Below are positions 1 through 5,082 of a stretch of 5,082 bases of DNA, one piece after another. Source of the DNA: JABDDM01 sp038240295 (GTDB taxonomy: Bacteria > Bacteroidota > Ignavibacteria > Palsa-1295); contig JBBSDW010000194.1 of assembly GCA_038240295.1 (NCBI GenBank), forward strand, positions 1 through 5,082. The letters run 5' to 3'. Positions within the stretch are counted from its first letter, which is position 1; every line of letters begins with the position of its first letter. A program made the position numbers and the translations under genes. The notes under the pieces are model-generated. The model made no database searches, had not been told where the DNA came from, and was given only the letters and a program-made list of their open reading frames with translations.

Positions 1-1814
1 AAGCCGATGAAATATGGCTCGCCTTCTTTTAGTGGATGGAGCGGCAGCGTAGAGCGAACATCTCGAATATCGGCGAACTTGCTGACCTTGCCATCGGAAT
101 CGCACGTGATATCTACAAGCGTACCCTCGATCGTCGGCGCTTCGTTCAATCGCTGCACCGGCATGATCGGGAAGATCTGTCCGAGCGCCCAATGATCGAG
201 CAAACTTTGGAACACTGAAAAATTGCAGAGATACTGATCGGCAAGGTGCGGCTTCAGATCGGTAATCTCTTCTGGAATTTCCTCTTCCTCATCTTTCTCG
301 ATCGCACGCCGCTTGTAGGTCTCCGAGATCTCCTCGACGATATACCAATAGAAGGTGTCGATCTTGGCCTTCGTTGTAAGATCGAGAATGCCGAGATCGA
401 ACGCGCTCTGCGAATCTTCTTTGATCTGGATCGTATCATGCAGCGCCTCGCGCGGGTTAGCTTCGATGCGCGATTTGATCTCGCTTAATTGATGGACCCA
501 TTTATGATCCTTCGCCTCAACGCGAAGATCGTAATCGGCCTTCGTCTTTTCGATCGTACCGAATACTTGAACGACGAGCACCGAGTGGTGCGCAACGATC
601 GCACGACCCGATTCTGAAATAATAATTGGATGCGGCACCGCTTCTTCGTCGCAGACATCCATGATATTATAGACGCAATCGGCTGCGTATTCTTCCATCG
701 TGTAGTTCGTCGACGAGTGGAAACTCGTGCGGCTGCCATCATAATCGACGCCGAGACCGCCGCCGATGTCGAGATACTGAATCGCGTCGAGACCCATTTT
801 TTTGAGCTTCGCGTAGTAGCGCGTCGCCTCACGTGTCGCTCGCTTGATCGAAAGGATGTCTGGTATCTGACTTCCGATATGGAAGTGAATGAGCTGCAGC
901 GCGTCGAGCGCATCGACACTCTTGAGATAGTCGATCGCTTCGATGAGATCCATCGTCGAGAGCCCGAACTTTGCCGATTCACCTCCCGACGTCGCCCAGA
1001 TACCAGTGCTTTTTGCAGCGAGCCTGACGCGAACGCCGATCACCGCCTTCACGCCGATCTCTTTGGCGATCGTGATGATCGACTTAACTTCTTCGACCTT
1101 TTCGGCGATCATGATCACCTTCTTATCGAGCCGATTTCCAAGCAGCGCGGTCTTGATGAAGTGCGAATCTTTGTAACCGTTGCAGATGATGAGCGCCTCG
1201 GGATCCTGATGCGCGGCGAGTGCGGCAAACAGCTCGGGCTTTGAGCCTGCTTCAAGTCCATAATGGAACGGGCGACCAGCATCTTCAATCTCTTCGACCA
1301 CCTCGCGAAGCTGATTGACCTTGATCGGAAAGACGCCGAGATATTTGCCTTGATATTTCGAATCGGCGATCGCATCGTTGAAAGCTTTGTTGAGCGAGAT
1401 CACGCGATCGCGAAGCAGATCCTGAAACCTGAGCACGAGCGGAAAACGTAGTCCCCGCTCCTGGGCCTCGGCAATACATTGCATGATATCGATGGAGGCG
1501 CCTTCGCCACGAAGCGGACTGACCTGTACGTGGCCCACATCGTTGATCGAAAAATAATCGAGACCCCACCGGTCGATGTTGTAGGTCTCGATCGAATCCT
1601 CGATCGTCCACGGAATTACCCGAGCGCTCGGCGAATGACCTTTGGAATTTCCATTTGAATGAGTGTTCGAATTCATCGTTCCATTCGTAGAGGAATGACT
1701 GTTCGAAGCGGACGTGCTATTCGTGGCCAACTCGCCATTCGAACTCGAGTGGCCATTGGTAGAAAGTGGCGAAGGGGTCTTCGCAGCGGACTGCGCATCA
1801 GAAGCGATCGGCAT
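1..1814 (-). CDS. speA: Biosynthetic arginine decarboxylase (SpeA), 3' end cut by window edge
   Basis: This PLP-dependent enzyme decarboxylates L-arginine to agmatine, the first step of the agmatine route to putrescine and spermidine; it is normally soluble. One uninterrupted minus-strand frame gives 604 codons before the left edge. Numbered from the ATG at 1814-1812, the visible landmarks are: TYNIDRWG near residue 77, the PLP lysine in FPIKVNQ (K165), HFHIGSQ (310-316), the glycine-rich phosphate loop IGGGLGVDY (about 350-358), SESGRAIVAHH (400-410), NFSVFQS, and DITCDSDG (568-575). Order and spacing match E. coli SpeA closely as I recall it. Roughly 95-100 C-terminal residues (after the GEPYFIG segment) lie outside the window. 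The start is uncertain. An in-frame TAA lies at 1862-1860. ATG 1814 gives a low-complexity N-terminal extension, whereas ATG 1676 puts the PLP lysine at 119, close to the E. coli position (about 127). Neither has a good ribosome binding site. Function is confident; only the start is open. Confidence 0.96.
   Translation of the reverse strand, partial: MPIASDAQSAAKTPSPLSTNGHSSSNGELATNSTSASNSHSSTNGTMNSNTHSNGNSKGHSPSARVIPWTIEDSIETYNIDRWGLDYFSINDVGHVQVSPLRGEGASIDIMQCIAEAQERGLRFPLVLRFQDLLRDRVISLNKAFNDAIADSKYQGKYLGVFPIKVNQLREVVEEIEDAGRPFHYGLEAGSKPELFAALAAHQDPEALIICNGYKDSHFIKTALLGNRLDKKVIMIAEKVEEVKSIITIAKEIGVKAVIGVRVRLAAKSTGIWATSGGESAKFGLSTMDLIEAIDYLKSVDALDALQLIHFHIGSQIPDILSIKRATREATRYYAKLKKMGLDAIQYLDIGGGLGVDYDGSRTSFHSSTNYTMEEYAADCVYNIMDVCDEEAVPHPIIISESGRAIVAHHSVLVVQVFGTIEKTKADYDLRVEAKDHKWVHQLSEIKSRIEANPREALHDTIQIKEDSQSAFDLGILDLTTKAKIDTFYWYIVEEISETYKRRAIEKDEEEEIPEEITDLKPHLADQYLCNFSVFQSLLDHWALGQIFPIMPVQRLNEAPTIEGTLVDITCDSDGKVSKFADIRDVRSTLPLHPLKEGEPYFIG
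1632..1763 (-). other. Ser/Asn/Thr/Gly/His-rich low-complexity segment at the SpeA N-terminus
   Basis: In the speA frame this stretch encodes 44 residues, of which 38 are Ser, Asn, Thr, Gly or His (14 Ser, 9 Asn, 6 Thr, 5 Gly, 4 His by my count). Short motifs recur, such as STNG, SNG and HS. It lies before the conserved catalytic core, which begins near TYNIDRWG. The frame is open and its third codon positions are GC-leaning like the rest of the gene, which mildly supports translation from ATG 1814. If translation instead starts at ATG 1676, about two thirds of this segment is 5' leader. It is probably disordered and has no recognised function. Confidence 0.55.
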
Positions 1815-1862
1815 CGATTGCAATTGAGTTGAGATACTATCGACCGAGAAACGAGAATTTTA

Positions 1863-1903
1863 GCGCCCACGATAACAGCTTTTTCCAGAAATCGTGCAGG
1901 CGC
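1863..1903. promoter_or_regulatory. Imperfect inverted repeat (hairpin) in the divergent speA/FAS1 intergenic region
   Basis: The arms are GCGCCCACGAT (1863-1873) and ATCGTG plus GGCGC (1891-1896 and 1899-1903). They pair over 11 base pairs with a 2-base bulge (1897-1898), around a 17-base loop. The hairpin lies 49 bases upstream of the speA ATG at 1814 and 93 bases before the FAS1 gene. Because the genes diverge, it cannot terminate either one. It could be a structured speA 5' leader or a protein-binding site, but neither role is shown. I see no convincing -35/-10 or Bacteroidota-type -33/-7 promoter in the 182-base gap. Confidence 0.35.
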
Positions 1904-1996
1904 CGAGGATTCTCTTTCGATAAAAAATCTCTGTGAGGTGAAATCCGATTCGACGGCCGCTCATGTATTACACACGAGTGAAATTCTTAATCCATC

Positions 1997-2572
1997 ATGA
2001 ATCAAATGAAACGCACATTAGCAATCCTGGCGCTCGCAACTCTATCCCTCACGGGCTTTTCAGCACAATCGTTCGCGCAAAAGGGCGTGGTCGTGGTCGG
2101 CGGAGAGAACATGTATCCGAAAAAGAATATCGTTGAGAACGCTGTAAACTCAAAAGACCACACGACACTTGTGGCGGCAGTCAAAGCGGCTGGCCTTGTC
2201 GAGACGCTCGAAGGCGACGGACCATTTACAGTCTTCGCACCAACGAACGACGCCTTCCGCGATCTGCCTGCTGGCACCGTCGATAATCTTCTGAAAAGCG
2301 AGAACAAGCCAACGCTTGTCAAAATACTCACCTATCATGTCGTCGCTGGACGCTTAACTGCGAAAGACATCATGGCGAAGATCAAGGCAGGCGGCGGCAA
2401 AGCCGAACTCAAGACGGTCAGCGGTGGATTGCTCTGGGCAATGATGAACGGGCAGATGAACATCATCCTGAAAGACGAGAGCGGCAACACTGCTTCGATC
2501 TCAACCTATGATGTCATGCAGTCCAACGGAGTCATTCACGTGATCAATAGTGTGCTCCTTCCCAAGTCGTAA
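1997..2572 (+). CDS. Secreted fasciclin (FAS1) domain protein
   Basis: This is an exported protein of 191 residues with a single FAS1 domain, a fold linked to cell adhesion and extracellular matrix. No enzymatic role can be inferred. Residues 1-27 form a clear signal peptide: MNQMKR basic start, a hydrophobic core, and a probable signal peptidase I cut after SFA (27), before QKG. There is no lipobox cysteine. The FAS1 domain spans about residues 45-190 and shows the H1 box FTVFAPTNDAF (77-87), the YHVVAGRLTAKDI segment (113-125) and the C-terminal H2 box GVIHVINSVLLP (about 178-189). Length is typical of small bacterial one-domain FAS1 proteins. ATG 1997 is chosen as the first start; ATG 2006 (Met4) would also leave the signal peptide intact. 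There is no Shine-Dalgarno sequence, only an AT-rich stretch before the start. The gene diverges from speA and ends in its own terminator, so it is probably monocistronic. Confidence 0.95.
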   Translation: MNQMKRTLAILALATLSLTGFSAQSFAQKGVVVVGGENMYPKKNIVENAVNSKDHTTLVAAVKAAGLVETLEGDGPFTVFAPTNDAFRDLPAGTVDNLLKSENKPTLVKILTYHVVAGRLTAKDIMAKIKAGGGKAELKTVSGGLLWAMMNGQMNIILKDESGNTASISTYDVMQSNGVIHVINSVLLPKS

Positions 2573-2625
2573 AGTCTTTGGGTAGAAGCAGAGAATCGGG
2601 GAGAAGAATCTTAATCCGAATCAAG

Positions 2626-2657
2626 AAAGGAGGCCACCAATGGGGGCCTCCTTTTTT
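2626..2657 (+). terminator. Rho-independent terminator after the FAS1 gene
   Basis: A perfect 10-base-pair stem, AAAGGAGGCC (2626-2635) with GGCCTCCTTT (2645-2654), encloses a 9-base loop and runs straight into six T residues (2652-2657). It begins 53 bases after the FAS1 stop codon and separates that gene from the next one on the same strand. Confidence 0.93.
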
Positions 2658-2749
2658 GTGCGGAACAATCAAAAGGCAGCTACGTTGAAGAAGAAACCCA
2701 CGTCTGTTTTTTGCACCTGAGATTCTGGCTTTTTTATCACTTCTCTATT

Positions 2750-3535
2750 ATGAAACAAACGCTCCTGTTTGCAGGGCTTGCCGCGCTGCTCAGCTTTTCG
2801 TCTATCGACGCAGAGGCGCAAGGCACGACGCGATTTGGAGACCTCGCAGTTTATGATCTTGACCTGAAGCCTGCTGGCCTTGAGACGTATACCCCTTCGG
2901 ACATTCCGCTCGCCAAAATTCTCGACAAATTCTACGCGGCACTCGGAAAAACCGCACTTGAAAAAGTGCACGATCGGACGACGGAAGCAGATGTGGAGAT
3001 AACATTTAACGAACAGCAGATGCCTGGCAAACTCACGAGCATCGAGGCAACTCCGAATAAAAAATACGAACGCCTGACGCTTACCTTCGGTACAATGCAA
3101 AACTGGGTTGACGGCAGGCAGGTGTGGCAGCAACAAGGTCCTCAAGCAGCAGAATTAAAGGGCGACGATCTTAAACGCGAACTTGCCGACGCCGAATTTA
3201 CCCCTGAACTTCATCTTGGCGACGCGCACCACACACTCACGCTGCTCGGCATTGCAACAATGAAGAGTGGCGAGGATGCCTATGTGTTCACGCTCGAAAA
3301 GCCACACACCAGTGCCGAAAAATGGTACATCGGAAAACAGAAGGGATTGCTCATTCAACGCGAGATCGCATCGCCTGCCGGTATGACGACGATGAACTTT
3401 GCGGACTACCGTTCGGTCGATGGAGTGATGGTACCATATTCTATCACCCTCACCGGCGCGCAGGAAATGACAATAACCGTGACGAGCGTCAAGCAAAACA
3501 CCAACCCACCGCCAGCAACATTCGAGAAAAACTAA
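2750..3535 (+). CDS. Exported LolA-like (outer-membrane lipoprotein-sorting-type fold) protein, function unknown
   Basis: The protein has 261 residues. The start is placed at ATG 2750 because it begins a textbook signal peptide, MKQTLLFAGLAALLSFSS and on to AEA, cut before QG (after residue 23). An upstream in-frame TTG at 2711 would add 13 residues that spoil it. The mature part opens with a helix-like segment ILDKFYAALGKTALEKV. It then shows alternating strand patterns with GTMQNWVDGRQVWQQQG, LEKPHTSAEKWYIGKQKGLLIQRE split around a turn, and the motif FADYRSVDGVMVPYSITL (about 217-234). The last is typical of proteins with a LolA/LolB-like half-barrel, as is the TFEKN end. There is no lipobox, so it should be periplasmic or secreted. 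The partner or ligand is unknown. It follows a strong terminator, so it needs its own promoter, which I cannot identify. No terminator follows it. The gene is surely real; the family call is by pattern only. Confidence 0.87.
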   Translation: MKQTLLFAGLAALLSFSSIDAEAQGTTRFGDLAVYDLDLKPAGLETYTPSDIPLAKILDKFYAALGKTALEKVHDRTTEADVEITFNEQQMPGKLTSIEATPNKKYERLTLTFGTMQNWVDGRQVWQQQGPQAAELKGDDLKRELADAEFTPELHLGDAHHTLTLLGIATMKSGEDAYVFTLEKPHTSAEKWYIGKQKGLLIQREIASPAGMTTMNFADYRSVDGVMVPYSITLTGAQEMTITVTSVKQNTNPPPATFEKN

Positions 3536-3573
3536 ATAGCCGATCAAATATCAAAGGCTGCTTTCAGTGATGA

Positions 3574-5082
3574 ATCTACGGGATACGCTGCAACGGTTGG
3601 TTCTCCAATGACGACGTCGCCTGGCAGTGGTGTATTCAAAACGACGGTGGTTCGATTGTTCTGACCCGTTCGGATTCTGCGAGGTTGTTTCGTTATAGCT
3701 TTAAACCTTCCCAACCGATTAAAGAATCGGCTCGCATTTTTATTAAGACGAGTTTGGGCGTCGATACGATCTATTTGAAGGGCGAAGGCGTGGCCGATCA
3801 GAGGCGTGTTGCGCTTAGCGTTGATACGGTTCGATCGAGCGTATGCGATTCGGTTGATGCTGTGCTGACGCTAACGAACACGAGTTGCCGGTTGATAGCG
3901 ATCGATTCGCTGGAAGTCCTTCCGCCGGTCTATTTATTGCAGGGACAGTTGCCGCTTGGACTACCCACCGGTCGGTCGCAGGATATAAATATTCGGTTCG
4001 TGCCGAATGTGGCTGGCCAGAGTACGATCCAGTTTAAGGCAGTCATGCGATTTATCGTGGGCACCGACACGAGCGTCTATGATACGCTGCTGACTTTGCC
4101 GATCTCAGCGAAGTCCGGCACACCAGCGATTACAGCGCTCGATAGCCCAGTCGATCTCGGAAGGATCTCAACGTGCGCAACGACCGATGCCACCATCCAC
4201 TTTGCGAGCACTGGCTGTGATACGCTTCATGTAAGCGGTGAGCAGATCGGGGGCTCGGCTAAGGGGTTTTCTATTACTGACGCTCATGCGGTCGCATTGG
4301 CAGTGCATCAACTCGATTCGGTGAATGTGCATTTTGCGCCGCCGGGTGTGGGGATGTTTGCGAGTGATATTATCATCATGACCGTTGCGGGTAACAAGAC
4401 GGTGCATGTCAAAGCCGAAGGTATTCCCGACTCTGGCCGCATTGCACTATCGAGCACTGCACTCGATCTTGGTTCGGTCACTGCCGTTTGCGACAGCAGC
4501 GCATCATCATTCACATTTAAGAACACAACTTGCAATCCGATCACCGTTGATTCACTCAGTTCCGCATCGCGGCCATTCGTGAGTGAGATAATAGTTGCAC
4601 GATCGCTCGCGACAGATTCTTCGCTGCGATTGAGCGTCCAGTTCCTGCCTGATCAACCCGGACAATTCACATCAAGCCTTCACCTCTTTTATCACGGTAA
4701 CGACAAGATCGAGCACGACACACTGATTAAACTCCAGGGCATCGGCCTGCCAGGTGTAACGCTCGGCACAGAACTGCAAGCCGCAACGCTTTCAACACAA
4801 GCAGGTCAGCCCAGCATCGTGCCAGTCTATATAACAGGCGCACTCGATCAGGCAAGTGCAAAAACTCTCGGACTTCGCTCGGTCGATGTGACGCTTGCAT
4901 GGAATACAGATCTGCTCTCACCCAAAGATGTTACAACCACGATCACGGGTGCAACCATCAACAATGTGAATATGACGAAAGGGATCGTCGCATTCAGTGT
5001 CAGGCTGCCGGCGGGATTTACATTCTCAACGCCGACAGAGATCGCCACCGTGAACTGCAACGCATTCGTAACCGACACGATG
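3574..5082 (+). CDS. Tandem ASH / choice-of-anchor D repeat surface protein, 5' truncated or frameshifted, 3' end cut by window edge
   Basis: A single open frame of 503 codons runs from just after a double in-frame TGA (3568-3573) to the right edge. Counting the first codon as 1, it contains the end of one ASH-type domain (FKP at 43-45, closing at LKGEG 68-72). Three full repeats follow at about 76-182, 183-283 and 284-391. Each carries the FxPxxxG strand (FVP 142, FAP 254, FLP 357), and most close with a G-x-G strand. Residues 392-503 resemble a cohesin-type beta domain. Such proteins are usually exported and anchored at the surface, often by type IX secretion in Bacteroidota, but any C-terminal sorting domain would be beyond the window. 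There is no ATG before codon 150, no signal peptide and no ribosome binding site. The earliest alternative start is TTG 3685, which gives no export signal. I read it as a gene fragment or frameshifted gene; coding from about 3660 onward is secure. Confidence 0.85.
   Translation, partial: MYGIRCNGWFSNDDVAWQWCIQNDGGSIVLTRSDSARLFRYSFKPSQPIKESARIFIKTSLGVDTIYLKGEGVADQRRVALSVDTVRSSVCDSVDAVLTLTNTSCRLIAIDSLEVLPPVYLLQGQLPLGLPTGRSQDINIRFVPNVAGQSTIQFKAVMRFIVGTDTSVYDTLLTLPISAKSGTPAITALDSPVDLGRISTCATTDATIHFASTGCDTLHVSGEQIGGSAKGFSITDAHAVALAVHQLDSVNVHFAPPGVGMFASDIIIMTVAGNKTVHVKAEGIPDSGRIALSSTALDLGSVTAVCDSSASSFTFKNTTCNPITVDSLSSASRPFVSEIIVARSLATDSSLRLSVQFLPDQPGQFTSSLHLFYHGNDKIEHDTLIKLQGIGLPGVTLGTELQAATLSTQAGQPSIVPVYITGALDQASAKTLGLRSVDVTLAWNTDLLSPKDVTTTITGATINNVNMTKGIVAFSVRLPAGFTFSTPTEIATVNCNAFVTDTM
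3799..4746 (+). repeat. Three diverged tandem protein repeats (ASH-type domains) with a C-x13-C pair each
   Basis: Within the surface-protein ORF, three units of about 100-107 residues follow one another. Each starts with a cysteine pair spaced exactly 14 residues apart: codons at 3844/3886, 4174/4216 and 4489/4531. Each continues to an FxPxxxG strand 51-53 residues after the first cysteine. The first cysteines are 110 and 105 residues apart. Similarity is at protein level only; I see no long DNA identity between units, so the repeats are old. Confidence 0.8.

Noticed and set aside
485..982. A 165-codon minus-strand frame within speA
   Set aside because: It is a shifted frame of the same strand as speA with an Arg/Ser-dominated composition, as expected from out-of-frame reading of the gene.
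630..1244. A 204-codon plus-strand open frame opposite speA
   Set aside because: It lies wholly antisense to a strongly conserved SpeA core, is rich in Arg/Asp/Glu from repeated GATCG-type bases, and shows no recognisable domain or ribosome binding site. It is a shadow of the real gene.
2685..2713. Possible Bacteroidota-type promoter (TTG at 2685 and a TTTTTTG near 2707) upstream of the LolA-like gene
   Set aside because: The -7 element lacks the expected TA at its start, and T-rich runs are common here. It is too weak to annotate.
2669..3145. A 158-codon minus-strand frame opposite the LolA-like gene
   Set aside because: It has no recognised domain. The opposite strand holds a gene with a clear signal peptide and a domain pattern, so this is an antisense shadow.
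3570..3611. Short ORF MNLRDTLQRLVLQ starting at the ATG at 3570
   Set aside because: It has only 13 codons, no ribosome binding site, and a different frame from the surface-protein ORF, so it cannot supply that gene's start.
1..5082. A novel multigene system (defence, mobile element, secretion cluster)
   Set aside because: The four genes are individually explainable, are split by a divergent gap and a strong terminator, and share no evident function beyond likely export of three products. No transposase, integrase, terminal repeats, CRISPR repeats or tRNA/rRNA sequence was seen.

Overview
The window holds two genes that run off its edges and two complete ones. They are a minus-strand arginine decarboxylase (speA, cut at the left edge), a secreted fasciclin (FAS1) domain protein, a secreted LolA-like protein, and a large repetitive surface-type protein with ASH-type ('choice-of-anchor D') domains (cut at the right edge). 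I see no RNA gene, transposase, CRISPR array or defence module, and nothing amounting to a new multigene system.

Organism: GC content is moderate (roughly 50%, judged by eye). None of the starts has a clear Shine-Dalgarno sequence. The mix of a long-form SpeA, a small exported FAS1 protein and a tandem ASH-domain protein with a cohesin-like segment recalls the Bacteroidota/Chlorobiota (FCB) group, for example Ignavibacteria or Kapabacteria-like lineages. This is inference from gene content and not a phylogenetic result.

Layout: Bases 1-1814 (minus strand) encode SpeA, which converts arginine to agmatine for polyamine synthesis. Its catalytic core matches the family closely, and it is preceded by an unusual Ser/Asn/Thr-rich N-terminal stretch. 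Bases 1815-1996 are a divergent intergenic region with an imperfect hairpin next to speA. Bases 1997-2572 (plus) are the FAS1 gene, closed by a strong intrinsic terminator at 2626-2657. Bases 2750-3535 (plus) encode an exported protein of a LolA-like fold. From 3574 to the right edge, one open frame of 503 codons encodes tandem ASH-type domains.

The three plus-strand genes all look directed to the envelope or beyond, but nothing shows that they act together. The terminator isolates the FAS1 gene from the next one. The most notable region is the last ORF. It has no start codon or signal peptide where one should be, it begins inside an ASH domain, each full repeat carries a cysteine pair at exactly C-x13-C, and its codon choice changes abruptly near 4440. 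These features suggest a truncated or mosaic gene, or an assembly or sequencing error at its 5' end.
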